From Flavihumibacter stibioxidans (lineage in GTDB: Bacteria; Bacteroidota; Bacteroidia; Chitinophagales; Chitinophagaceae), in contig NZ_MBUA01000001.1 of the NCBI RefSeq assembly GCF_014332695.1, forward strand, positions 1,426,001 through 1,490,000: a DNA stretch of 64,000 nucleotides, written 5' to 3'. Under the pieces are notes generated by a model. That model had not been told where the DNA came from. It ran no database searches and saw nothing but the letters and a program-made list of their open reading frames with translations. Made by a program: the position numbers and the translations under genes. Shown here one piece after another: positions 8,412 through 17,181 of this stretch. The number at the start of each line of letters is the position of its first letter. Positions within the stretch are counted from its first letter, which is position 1.

Positions 8412-9263
8412 CTATTTGATGGAATCATTGTAAAGCGCCGCGGCGCCGATGATCCCGCCGTTTTCAAGTTCAGAAACTTCAATGGAAAGGTCTTCCAGGT
8501 ATTTTTTATACGCGAATCCTTTAATGCTTTGCCACATGGATTCATGAAACCATTGCCATGCGGCGCTCACCGATCCACCGAGTACGATCAGTTCAACATC
8601 CAGCGCATACAGCACAAACTTAATCGCATTGCCAAGGTGCGTGCCGAACTGTTTGTACATATCAATTGCCGCCTGGTCGCCATTCGTAGCCCGTTCAAAA
8701 ACGATTTTACCATTTACCCGGTAAACATGTTCAAAGAATTGTCCGCTGGTATAATATTCAAGGTTATGTCCCAGGTAGTCGATCATCCCGAATTCACCCG
8801 CACCGCAGTGTTTACCTGAGTGCAGTTTATTATTGATCACGATGCCAGTACCCATGCCGGTACCAAGTGTCAATCCGGCCAGGTTATCGCGGCCCCGCCC
8901 CTTTCCTGCCTTCCACTCTCCCAGGGCAAAACAGTTGGCATCATTGTTTATGCAAACCGGCAGGCCATACCTTTCCCGGATGATCTGACCCAGTGGTATA
9001 TCCTTCCAGGATGGTATGAACACCAGGTCGTACACGACTCCATCCTGAATATCTACAAGGCCTGGAACACCGATTCCGATGGAACGGGTTTCATTTGTAA
9101 TAACCTGGTCAATTACAGAAAACAATTGCTGCAGCACCTCATCTGATGTGCCCCTGCCATTGGCGGGCAGGGATACCATCCGGTGAATGTTATCCTGTTC
9201 CACCAAACCGGCCCGAACCTGGGTGCCACCCAGGTCAACCCCTACATGTATATCGCCTGGCAT
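8412..9263 (-). CDS. ROK-family sugar kinase
   Basis: A 283-residue ROK-family kinase. The ATP phosphate-binding motif DLGGTQVRAG lies near residue 10 and the sugar-binding region VCINNDANCFALGEW in the middle. ROK enzymes phosphorylate glucose, N-acetylglucosamine, N-acetylmannosamine and related sugars. The usual ROK zinc cluster (CxCGxxGCxE) is missing: the corresponding stretch reads GMIDYLGHNLEYYTSG, with no paired cysteines. It is one of the non-zinc members or a divergent subgroup. It lies 4 nt after the isomerase gene, so it probably supplies a hexosamine phosphate to the same pathway. Confidence 0.85.
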   Translation of the reverse strand: MPGDIHVGVDLGGTQVRAGLVEQDNIHRMVSLPANGRGTSDEVLQQLFSVIDQVITNETRSIGIGVPGLVDIQDGVVYDLVFIPSWKDIPLGQIIRERYGLPVCINNDANCFALGEWKAGKGRGRDNLAGLTLGTGMGTGIVINNKLHSGKHCGAGEFGMIDYLGHNLEYYTSGQFFEHVYRVNGKIVFERATNGDQAAIDMYKQFGTHLGNAIKFVLYALDVELIVLGGSVSAAWQWFHESMWQSIKGFAYKKYLEDLSIEVSELENGGIIGAAALYNDSIK

Positions 9264-9267
9264 CCGC

Positions 9268-9999
9268 TTAAATTGTTTTTAATAGTGAAGCTGCATCCCT
9301 GTCCAGGTATATCCTCGCTCCCGAATGATTCCGCAGGAAACTGGCAGGCAATGAGGTCGTCAGCGGACCTTCCAGCATTTGCTTCACCACAGGGGCTTTA
9401 CGCTCGCCACTTACCAGCAGGAAAATGGTCCTTGCTTCCAGGATCGTAGCCATACCCAGCGTAAGTCCGCCGGTTATTTCCCGGGCACTGCTGAAATATT
9501 TTTGGGCGGTTTGTATGGTAAGCGGATCCAGTTCGGCTATATGGGACCGTGAGTTCGGATCAGAACCGGGTTCATTCATGCCGATATGGCCATTTAAACC
9601 CAGTCCCAGTATCGCCACATCAATTCCATTATGTTGGGAGATAAATGATTCCACCGCCGTGCATTCCTGTGCCGGATCGGCTGCCCTGCCATTAAAAAAA
9701 CAGATCCTTTCCGGGGCAACAGCCAGTGGAGTAAAAAGTTGCTGGTCGAGATGGTACCTGCAGGAACCTTCATCACTGCCGTTCATGCCGATCCATTCAT
9801 CCAGCCCGACATATTTCCAGTGATCTGATTCCCAGCCATCATTCCGAACACCTTTTACCAGGTTCCTGTACAAACCGGCAGGGCTGTCGCCCGAAGCAAC
9901 ACAAAGCAATGGGGAACTGCGTTGCGACATAAATGATTTCAGGTGGCCGGCGGCAAGTGCCGACATATCCTCGTAAGTATCTGTAATATAAACCTGCAT
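9268..9999 (-). CDS. Glucosamine/galactosamine-6-phosphate isomerase
   Basis: A 243-residue member of the NagB/AgaI family, which deaminates and isomerises a hexosamine 6-phosphate to a ketohexose 6-phosphate plus ammonia. Key elements are ASGDSPAGLYR (phosphate loop), aspartate 67 in GLDEWIG (proton relay) and the active-site stretch GLGLNGHIGMNEPG with histidine 138 and glutamate 143. The C-terminus (TSLPASFLRNHSGARIYLD) looks more like galactosamine-6-phosphate isomerase AgaI than E. coli NagB, so I leave the sugar open. It is the second gene of the operon, 17 nt after the oxidoreductase. Confidence 0.85.
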   Translation of the reverse strand: MQVYITDTYEDMSALAAGHLKSFMSQRSSPLLCVASGDSPAGLYRNLVKGVRNDGWESDHWKYVGLDEWIGMNGSDEGSCRYHLDQQLFTPLAVAPERICFFNGRAADPAQECTAVESFISQHNGIDVAILGLGLNGHIGMNEPGSDPNSRSHIAELDPLTIQTAQKYFSSAREITGGLTLGMATILEARTIFLLVSGERKAPVVKQMLEGPLTTSLPASFLRNHSGARIYLDRDAASLLKTI

Positions 10000-10016
10000 G
10001 TAAATAAGGTAAAAGT

Positions 10017-11108
10017 TTATTTTGTTTTTTGTTCCAGCCAGAGGTCAATCGGCTTTGAAACCGTAGCATGGAAAGGAAGCATTATTTTTTTCCCAAGCCC
10101 GGCGGAAGCATAAGCTGCATAAATGATTTCCAGCACCGCCCTGCCATCCTCACCAGTTACCAGGGGTTTTTTATCCTGCTGTACGCATTCAATAAAATGC
10201 TTCAGCTCATGCGGATATCCCTGGTTGAACACTTCTTCAAAAATGGTAAAACTCCAGCCAACTGTGGTGTCGGCCTTTTCCATCGCATAATCATAACCGT
10301 GTTTACTGTAGGATACTGCCGCATTACCCATGAAGAGGTCGGCATATACCACACCGCCGGTTCCATACACTTCGCATCGATCGTCCATGCCACCGTGTTT
10401 GGCCCAGCTGTTCTCTGCTATGGCTGTAACACCGTTCTCAAATTCTATGATCACCACCGAATTATCCTCGCAATCCGTGCGGTCTTTGTGCAACACGGTT
10501 GACATGGTTGCATATACGCTTACTGCCTTATTGTTGTTAAGCATCCACCGGAACCATTCCACGGCATGGCAACCCATATCCATCAGCACTCCACCTCCGG
10601 AAAGTTCCTTATTATAGAACCAGTCGGAATGCGGTCCGGAATGCTTTTCCCCCTGCTTGAGCATGTAGATACTACCCACGCCTCCATCGTTTACCATCTT
10701 TCTTACCCGCTCGTATTTTGGGGCAAAACAAAGTTCTTCTGCGTACATGAGTTTTACGCCGGCTTTTTTGCAGGCATCGATCATTGAGTCGGCTTCCTCC
10801 AGTGTAACGGCAAGTGGTTTTTCTATAATGATATGCTTACCTGCTGCGGCAGCTTTGAGGGTAGCGGTGGCATGCAGAAAATTGGGCAGGCAGATATCCA
10901 CCACTTCACAGCCGGACTCATTGATAATGGCATCGAGGTCATCAAACCAGGCGGGGATATTGTGCTTTGAAGCGAATGCTTTTGCCTTATCGGCATTGCG
11001 GGCATAAACGGCCACCACTTCCGCCTCCGGAATAAAACGGTGATAGCTTTCGAAATGAATATCGGCTATAAATCCGGCGCCGAGGAGCGCAACTTTGGTT
11101 TTTGGCAT
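10017..11108 (-). CDS. Gfo/Idh/MocA-family oxidoreductase
   Basis: A 363-residue NAD(P)-dependent dehydrogenase of the Gfo/Idh/MocA family. The N-terminal Rossmann fold starts with VALLGAGFIADIHFESY. The diagnostic EKPLAVTLEEADSMI segment contains the catalytic lysine, and GGGVLMDMGCHAVEWFRWM carries the substrate-side histidine. Such enzymes oxidise or epimerise sugars or cyclitols. There is no Tat signal, so it acts in the cytoplasm. It is the first gene of a tight run with an isomerase, a kinase and an exported acylase; it probably acts on the sugar part of the same substrate. Confidence 0.88.
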   Translation of the reverse strand: MPKTKVALLGAGFIADIHFESYHRFIPEAEVVAVYARNADKAKAFASKHNIPAWFDDLDAIINESGCEVVDICLPNFLHATATLKAAAAGKHIIIEKPLAVTLEEADSMIDACKKAGVKLMYAEELCFAPKYERVRKMVNDGGVGSIYMLKQGEKHSGPHSDWFYNKELSGGGVLMDMGCHAVEWFRWMLNNNKAVSVYATMSTVLHKDRTDCEDNSVVIIEFENGVTAIAENSWAKHGGMDDRCEVYGTGGVVYADLFMGNAAVSYSKHGYDYAMEKADTTVGWSFTIFEEVFNQGYPHELKHFIECVQQDKKPLVTGEDGRAVLEIIYAAYASAGLGKKIMLPFHATVSKPIDLWLEQKTK

Positions 11109-11211
11109 TTTTTCTTAAATATCTGTAAAAATGTGTTAAACAGGAAAGATTGATGAGCCCGGAGGCAACATAATAAAAACCTGATTGTTACATTAAATAA
11201 ATCTTGATAGT

Positions 11212-11946
11212 ATGAGAACTCTGACGCTGTTATTGCTGCTTGCCGTTTCCTCCAGCGTTTTTGCGCAAAACCGCAAGTACCAGTTCATGATGCCCCAATC
11301 CACTTTTGGCATTGGAGTCGGCTTCCAGGAATTTGACGGACTCAAAGAAAGGATGGCCAATTTTTCACAATACGAAGAACTGAAGGACTATTCCGCCACC
11401 ATACAACTGGGCTGGCTGAAGGAAAGGGACCGCCTCATTTCCGCTTCCAGTGTCATGCTTGGCAGCAGCATGAGTGGCGACCGGGATAAAAAAAGCAGCA
11501 CCGTAAGATTTATTGGCCTTGGCGCCGATATAGGGTATGACCTGATCAAAAGTGAAAAGGTAATGTTATACCCCCTTGCCGGTATCGGTTATGAATTTTA
11601 CCAGGCCCGGTTTTATACTGATAATTCCGGGGTGGATTTTGATGATGTGGTGGGATCACCAACCGTGCAGAACGCTATCCGTCCATTGGCTTTAAGGAAT
11701 TCTTTTTTCACCTACAGGCTCGGGATGGGAGTATCCCTCACAGGCCCTAAGGATCATGGCGGATCTATCGGCGTACAGGCAGGTTATGTGGGAAGCTTTG
11801 ACAGCAGGGACTGGAAAAGCAATGACAACCAGGTGCTGAACAATGCCCCTGAAGACCAGCTTGGCCGCTTCCAGGTTTCCCTGGTCCTGAGCCACCAGCC
11901 GATGATGTTCGGAAAAAATAAGCCTAAAAGAAAAACTGGTCGCTAA
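11212..11946 (+). CDS. Outer-membrane beta-barrel-like protein, function unknown
   Basis: A 244-residue exported protein with a signal peptide cleaved after VFAQ (about residue 19). The rest alternates hydrophobic and polar residues with many aromatic and glycine positions (TFGIGVGFQEFDG, VRFIGLGADIGYDLI, LYPLAGIGYEFYQARF, FTYRLGMGVSLTG, SIGVQAGYVGSFD), the pattern of an 8-12-strand outer-membrane barrel. The C-terminus, MMFGKNKPKRKTGR, is basic rather than ending in the usual terminal aromatic. It stands alone between the divergent sugar operon and a terminator at 11980. Confidence 0.65.
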   Translation: MRTLTLLLLLAVSSSVFAQNRKYQFMMPQSTFGIGVGFQEFDGLKERMANFSQYEELKDYSATIQLGWLKERDRLISASSVMLGSSMSGDRDKKSSTVRFIGLGADIGYDLIKSEKVMLYPLAGIGYEFYQARFYTDNSGVDFDDVVGSPTVQNAIRPLALRNSFFTYRLGMGVSLTGPKDHGGSIGVQAGYVGSFDSRDWKSNDNQVLNNAPEDQLGRFQVSLVLSHQPMMFGKNKPKRKTGR

Positions 11947-11979
11947 ATCCATATTTCTGAAAACAACAATATCCACTAT

Positions 11980-12009
11980 AACCTGGACCTTAACCGGTTC
12001 AGGTTTTTT
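11980..12009 (+). terminator. Intrinsic terminator after the barrel gene
   Basis: A 10-bp stem (11980-11989 with 11996-12005, one G-U pair), a 6-nt loop and a T-run, located 34 nt after the stop at 11946. Confidence 0.8.
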
Positions 12010-12121
12010 ATTGAAAATAACCACCGCCGGATAACAAGGCCCCATATCATAAGTGCCGCTGACCCAAGTCATTTGATGGCATCCTGGCCGGATGTACCTT
12101 ACTGCTTCTAAATACCTTTTT

Positions 12122-13408
12122 ATGAAAAAGGTGCTAAGGATGATGTCAGCAGGCCTGATAATCCTGTTTGCCAGTTGCAGCAAAAGCAGTGATAGTCCAA
12201 CACCTCCCCCGCCGCCACCGCCCGTTCTCAAACTGACCATTTCCAACCTCCATTACGAGCCGGAAAAAATTCCGGTTAAATTGTACGAACCCAATTTTAC
12301 CGTTACCGGAACCATTAATTATACCAATGCACAGGATGGATTAGCCAAAATACGCATTACCAGTGTCAGCCCTGGATTTGATCTTACCGTTACTGTGCAG
12401 GGTGCCACCCAAACCAGTGGAACCGTGACCGGATTTTTTGAATTCACCCGTCCGGATGATGCGCTTGATTTACCATTCGAAATCTGGGCAATAGATGGCA
12501 AGGGAAATGTATCCAACAAACTAAGCGGAACCCTCCGGGTTATCATTGATGAATCCGCCACCAGTTGGTGGACAGTGGGCATCAACGCCCCTTCCATCAT
12601 GAATGATATTGGCTGGTTTGACAACAAGTATATAGCAGTTGGCAATGCCGGCGCGGTTTTACTTTCGGAGATGGGAAACACCTGGAGCCTGCAGCCAACG
12701 GGCATGAATAACCGGTTAACAGCCATCGCCGGGTCGGGTTCCCGGTTTGTTGCCGTGGGTGATAACGGATCTATCCTCAGTTCACCCGACGGCATCAACT
12801 GGTTTATCCATGCTGCAGAACCGACCAATACCACCCCACTCACCGATGTTGTTTCCTTTGACACCACATTTGTTGCCGTTGGCAGCAACCATGCAGACCG
12901 AAGTGCAGTGATCATGAACTCCCCTGATGGCATTCACTGGACACGCAATGCATACTCATCGGTAAATGGAGAGCTGAATGCCATTGCCTCATCGGGCAGT
13001 TTATTGGTAGCCGTAGGAAAAGCAGCGGGTCGCCTCGTCGCCCTGAGTTCCCCTGACGGAATGTTCTGGAAGGAAACCCCTCTCCCGGACACCACATTAC
13101 AACTGGCATACGATATCATCTGGGCGCAGAACCAGTTCCTGGTAACCGGCTATGGCTTTATCGCCCGGTCTCCGGATGGTATCAACTGGACAGTCAACAA
13201 TATGCCGGCCAGCTTATTAATCAACAGGATGACCCACACCGGGAATATTTATGCAGGTGCGGGGAACGGGATTTACACTTCGGCAGACGGACTTAACTGG
13301 AACCGCACTTATGAAGGCAACGCCTATTACCCTTTCCGGAGCATCGCCTGGTCCGGCACCAACTATGTGGCTACCGGACTGCTGTATAGTATGGCGGTAT
13401 CACCCTGA
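12122..13408 (+). CDS. Lipoprotein with sialidase-like (BNR) propeller repeats
   Basis: A lipoprotein of about 428 residues. I place the start at 12122 (MKKVLRMMS) because it gives a clean signal peptide and a lipobox ending at cysteine 19 (LFASC); the frame is open to 12092. A proline run follows the lipidation site, then a beta-sandwich-like region to about residue 150. At least five propeller blades then carry the repeated motif DGINW or DGxxW: SSPDGINWF, NSPDGIHWT, SSPDGMFWK, RSPDGINWT and TSADGLNWN. The blades suggest surface binding of a glycan or protein; no catalytic function is visible. Confidence 0.75.
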   Translation: MKKVLRMMSAGLIILFASCSKSSDSPTPPPPPPPVLKLTISNLHYEPEKIPVKLYEPNFTVTGTINYTNAQDGLAKIRITSVSPGFDLTVTVQGATQTSGTVTGFFEFTRPDDALDLPFEIWAIDGKGNVSNKLSGTLRVIIDESATSWWTVGINAPSIMNDIGWFDNKYIAVGNAGAVLLSEMGNTWSLQPTGMNNRLTAIAGSGSRFVAVGDNGSILSSPDGINWFIHAAEPTNTTPLTDVVSFDTTFVAVGSNHADRSAVIMNSPDGIHWTRNAYSSVNGELNAIASSGSLLVAVGKAAGRLVALSSPDGMFWKETPLPDTTLQLAYDIIWAQNQFLVTGYGFIARSPDGINWTVNNMPASLLINRMTHTGNIYAGAGNGIYTSADGLNWNRTYEGNAYYPFRSIAWSGTNYVATGLLYSMAVSP

Positions 13409-13554
13409 AGCCTGACGATAAAAACAAATGATAGTTAGCTTTTTATAAGAATAATTTCAAGCAATCGTCCAAATAAATAAACAATAGTCAAAATAAATCG
13501 CCCGTTTTTGCTCATTTTTTAAGAAATTTGCATTTCTATTATAAAACGTATAAA

Positions 13555-14958
13555 ATGAGCAATAACCCCAGCACCCTTTTTGATAAAGTGTGGGACGCAC
13601 ATGTGGTTCGAAAGATCGATGATGGTCCGGATGTATTTTTCATCGACCGCCATTTCATTCACGAAGTAACCAGTCCGGTTGCTTTCCTGGGACTGGAAAC
13701 GCGCGGGCTCACAGTGATGTTTCCGGAGAAGACTTTTGCGACCGCCGATCACAATACGCCCACTATTAACCAGCACCTGCCGGTGCAGGACCCGCTTTCC
13801 GCCAAACAGTTGAAAGCGCTGGAAACGAATACTGCCAAATATGGTATTTCGCATTGGGGGCTGGGCAATCCAAAGAATGGAATTGTACACGTGGTAGGAC
13901 CGGAGAACGGTATCACCCTGCCGGGGATGACCATTGTTTGTGGCGACTCCCATACATCCACCCATGGCGCTTTCGGGGCGATAGCGTTTGGTATTGGAAC
14001 ATCTGAAGTGGAAATGGTGCTCTCCTCGCAGTGCATCATGCAGCCCAAGCCCAGGAAAATGCGCATCAATGTCAATGGCAAACTGGGTAAGGCGGTGTTG
14101 CCAAAGGATGTGGTACTCTATATCATTTCAAAACTGACAGCAGCCGGAGCCACCGGTTATTTCGTGGAATATGCCGGGGAAGTGTTTGAGAACATGAGCA
14201 TGGAAGGCCGGATGACGGTTTGTAATATGAGCATCGAGATGGGTGCACGCGGAGGCATGATTGCCCCCGACGAAACCACTTTCAATTATATTAAGGGCCG
14301 CGAGAAGGCGCCGAAGGGCGAAGCCTGGGACAAGGCCCTGGCGTATTGGAAAACGCTCAAAACAGATGAAGGTGCGCAGTTCGATATTGAATATAATTAC
14401 GATGCTGCCGACATTGAACCGATGATCACCTTTGGCACCAACCCGGGAATGGGTATTGGAATCAGCCATCATATCCCGGTTTCGCAGGAAGCGGGCAGTG
14501 GAAAGGCCAGCTATGAAAAATCGCTCAACTACATGGGCTTCCACGAAGATGATGCCATGCTGGGCAAGAAAGTGGATTATGTATTCATCGGAAGCTGTAC
14601 CAACGGACGCATTGAAGATTTCCGTGCATTTGCCTCCATCGTGAAAGGCCGTAAGAAAGCAGACCATGTTACAGCCTGGGTCGTTCCCGGATCACATATT
14701 GTAGAACAGCAGATCAAAGATGAAGGCATCCTGGACATCCTGACTGAAGCCGGTTTCCAGTTGCGCCAGCCCGGCTGCAGTGCCTGCCTGGCCATGAACG
14801 ATGATAAGATCCCGGCAGGAAAATATGCGGTCAGCACCAGCAACCGCAACTTCGAAGGAAGGCAGGGCCCCGGTGCCCGCACCATGCTGGCCAGTCCGCT
14901 GGTAGCCGCTGCCGCCGCAGTAACCGGTGTGGTTACAGACCCAAGAACATTACTATAA
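13555..14958 (+). CDS. leuC: 3-isopropylmalate dehydratase large subunit
   Basis: Large subunit of isopropylmalate isomerase, which converts 2-isopropylmalate to 3-isopropylmalate in leucine synthesis. The aconitase fold is complete at about 467 residues, as in E. coli. The [4Fe-4S] cysteines are in [14 protein letters not shown] and [11 protein letters not shown], with the substrate loop [14 protein letters not shown] start at 13555 ([11 protein letters not shown]), matching the family N-terminus; the in-frame ATG at 13528 adds nine atypical residues. It is the first gene of leuC-leuD-leuA-like-leuB and follows a 146-nt AT-rich leader in which I saw no clear leucine-codon peptide or attenuator. 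Confidence 0.97.
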   Translation: MSNNPSTLFDKVWDAHVVRKIDDGPDVFFIDRHFIHEVTSPVAFLGLETRGLTVMFPEKTFATADHNTPTINQHLPVQDPLSAKQLKALETNTAKYGISHWGLGNPKNGIVHVVGPENGITLPGMTIVCGDSHTSTHGAFGAIAFGIGTSEVEMVLSSQCIMQPKPRKMRINVNGKLGKAVLPKDVVLYIISKLTAAGATGYFVEYAGEVFENMSMEGRMTVCNMSIEMGARGGMIAPDETTFNYIKGREKAPKGEAWDKALAYWKTLKTDEGAQFDIEYNYDAADIEPMITFGTNPGMGIGISHHIPVSQEAGSGKASYEKSLNYMGFHEDDAMLGKKVDYVFIGSCTNGRIEDFRAFASIVKGRKKADHVTAWVVPGSHIVEQQIKDEGILDILTEAGFQLRQPGCSACLAMNDDKIPAGKYAVSTSNRNFEGRQGPGARTMLASPLVAAAAAVTGVVTDPRTLL

Positions 14959-14978
14959 CCAACAACAACCTATTTGTC

Positions 14979-15575
14979 ATGGCTTACGATAAATTCACCA
15001 TCCTCACATCTTCCGCCGTTCCGATGCCAATCGAGAACGTGGATACAGACCAGATCATTCCGGCACGTTTCCTGAAAGCCACCCAGAGAAAGGGCTTTGG
15101 CGACAACCTGTTCCGCGACTGGCGCTATAACGGTGACGATACACCGAAAAAAGATTTTGTCCTGAATAATAATATTTACTCCGGCAAGATCCTGGTAGCG
15201 GGGAAAAACTTCGGCAGCGGCAGCAGTCGCGAACACGCGGCCTGGGCTATTTATGATTATGGATTCCGTTGCGTGGTATCGAGCTTTTTCGCGGATATCT
15301 TCAAAAACAACTCGCTGAACGTGGGCATCCTGCCTGTACAGGTGAGCGCGGTTTTTCTTGATAAAATCTTCAGCGCCATTGAAGCCGATCCCAATGCCCA
15401 ACTGGAGATTAACCTGCCGGAACAAACCATCACCATCCTGGCAACAGGTGAAAAGGAATCCTTCGATATCAATGGCTATAAAAAACACAATATGATAAAT
15501 GGATATGACGACATCGATTATCTGCAATCGATGAAGGATGATATCCGGGCATTTGTGTCTACCAGCCAATATTAA
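14979..15575 (+). CDS. leuD: 3-isopropylmalate dehydratase small subunit
   Basis: Small (swivel) subunit of isopropylmalate isomerase, 198 residues, the usual length. The hallmark [21 protein letters not shown] is present (first part of the substrate-binding loop), as is the N-terminal stretch [13 protein letters not shown]. It pairs with LeuC, whose gene ends 20 nt upstream. The leuA-like gene begins 22 nt downstream. Confidence 0.97.
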   Translation: MAYDKFTILTSSAVPMPIENVDTDQIIPARFLKATQRKGFGDNLFRDWRYNGDDTPKKDFVLNNNIYSGKILVAGKNFGSGSSREHAAWAIYDYGFRCVVSSFFADIFKNNSLNVGILPVQVSAVFLDKIFSAIEADPNAQLEINLPEQTITILATGEKESFDINGYKKHNMINGYDDIDYLQSMKDDIRAFVSTSQY

Positions 15576-15597
15576 CAGCAAGCAGCAAGCAAGCAAC

Positions 15598-17130
15598 ATG
15601 CCCCAGACCAAAAGAACCATTGAAATAATGGACACCACACTCCGCGATGGTGAACAAACCAGCGGAGTGTCTTTTTCTGCCTCAGAAAAACTGACCATCG
15701 CCCAGCTTCTCTTAACCGAAGTGAAAGTGGACCGGATTGAAATTGCCTCTGCCCGTGTATCTGAAGGGGAATTTGATGCGGTTAAGAAAATCACCAAATG
15801 GGCAAAGGCAAACGGGCTGCTGAACAGGGTGGAAGTACTCACATTTGTGGATGGTGATGTATCCGTCAAATGGATGCTGGAAGCCGGTGCCAGGGTGATG
15901 AACCTGCTTACCAAAGGTTCACTTAACCACCTGACTCACCAGTTAAAGAAAAAACCCGAAGAACACTTCGCCGATGTGGCCGCCGTGCTGGAGCTGGCAA
16001 AGAAAAAGGGACTGGAGGCAAATATTTATCTCGAAGACTGGAGTAATGGCATGCGGCATTCCCGCGAGTACGTTTTCCAATACCTCGACTTCCTGGTTAC
16101 CCAGCCATTGAAGCGGATCATGCTTCCGGATACATTGGGTATCCTGACCCCGGCTGAGGTCTTTGAATTTGTTTCGTCTATTGTTCAGCGTTATCCAGGC
16201 ATACATTTCGATTTCCATGCCCACAATGATTATGACCTGGGCACCGCCAACGTACTGGAAGGCGTGAAGGCAGGCGCACACGGTTTGCACCTGACCGTAA
16301 ATGGCATGGGCGAAAGAGCCGGCAATGCGCCGCTTGCAAGTGCCATTGCCGTACTGAATGATTTCATGCCAAATGTGAAAACACATGTGGTGGAAAAATC
16401 ACTTTACAGCGTGAGCAAACTGGTGGAAACCTTTTCCGGTTTCCGCATTCCGGTCAACAAACCGGTGGTGGGCGAAAATGTGTTCACCCAAACCGCGGGC
16501 ATCCATGCCGACGGCGACAAAAAGAACAAACTGTATTTCAGCGACCTGATGCCCGAGCGTTTCGGTCGCCAGCGCAAATACGCCCTGGGTAAAACCAGCG
16601 GCAAGGCCAATATCGAAAACAACCTGGCCCAACTTGGCATACAACTATCAGACGCTGACCTGAAAAAAGTGACCCAGCGCATCATCGAACTGGGCGACCG
16701 CAAGGAAGTGGTGACCCAGGCAGACCTTCCCTATATCATTTCGGATGTACTTGACAGCAATACCATCCAGGATAAAGTGAAGATCGAAAACTATGTGCTG
16801 ACCCATTCAAAGAACCTGAATCCCTCAGCCACCATCCAGGTATCCATCGAGGGAGAAACCTTTGAAGAGCATGCGCAGGGCGACGGCCAGTATGATGCGT
16901 TCATGAATGCACTGAAAAAAGTTTATAAAGCAAAAAAACAGGAACTGCCTGTGCTGACGGATTATGCGGTGCGAATTCCGCCCGGAGGAAAAACGGATGC
17001 ACTTTGTGAAACCATCATTACCTGGCGCCTGAACCACAAGGAATTCAAGACCAGGGGACTGGACAGCGACCAGACGGTATCGGCCATTAAAGCCACCCAG
17101 AAAATGCTGAACACCATTCCCCATGGATAA
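15598..17130 (+). CDS. 2-isopropylmalate synthase-like (LeuA/CimA family) enzyme
   Basis: A 510-residue member of the DRE-TIM metallolyase family. DTTLRDGEQTSGVSFS opens the TIM barrel, and HAHNDYDLGTANVLEG supplies the metal-binding histidines. NGMGERAGNAPLAS is the second family signature. The C-terminal part (from about residue 370) is a LeuA-type regulatory domain for allosteric inhibition. Candidate reactions are 2-isopropylmalate synthesis from 2-ketoisovalerate or citramalate synthesis from pyruvate, both with acetyl-CoA. In Bacteroidota a paralogue of this kind commonly lies between leuD and leuB besides a canonical leuA, which is not in this window. I start at 15598 (MPQTKRTIEIMD); the ATG at 15538 lies inside leuD. 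Confidence 0.85.
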   Translation: MPQTKRTIEIMDTTLRDGEQTSGVSFSASEKLTIAQLLLTEVKVDRIEIASARVSEGEFDAVKKITKWAKANGLLNRVEVLTFVDGDVSVKWMLEAGARVMNLLTKGSLNHLTHQLKKKPEEHFADVAAVLELAKKKGLEANIYLEDWSNGMRHSREYVFQYLDFLVTQPLKRIMLPDTLGILTPAEVFEFVSSIVQRYPGIHFDFHAHNDYDLGTANVLEGVKAGAHGLHLTVNGMGERAGNAPLASAIAVLNDFMPNVKTHVVEKSLYSVSKLVETFSGFRIPVNKPVVGENVFTQTAGIHADGDKKNKLYFSDLMPERFGRQRKYALGKTSGKANIENNLAQLGIQLSDADLKKVTQRIIELGDRKEVVTQADLPYIISDVLDSNTIQDKVKIENYVLTHSKNLNPSATIQVSIEGETFEEHAQGDGQYDAFMNALKKVYKAKKQELPVLTDYAVRIPPGGKTDALCETIITWRLNHKEFKTRGLDSDQTVSAIKATQKMLNTIPHG

Positions 17131-17181
17131 ATTAATTTAGCGGTCCATAAATCAAATTATCTCCCTATACAATTAACCTGA

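Noticed and set aside
14970-15914. A 314-residue minus-strand frame opposite leuD and the leuA-like gene
   Set aside because: The plus-strand genes are unambiguous; the antisense frame has no domain.
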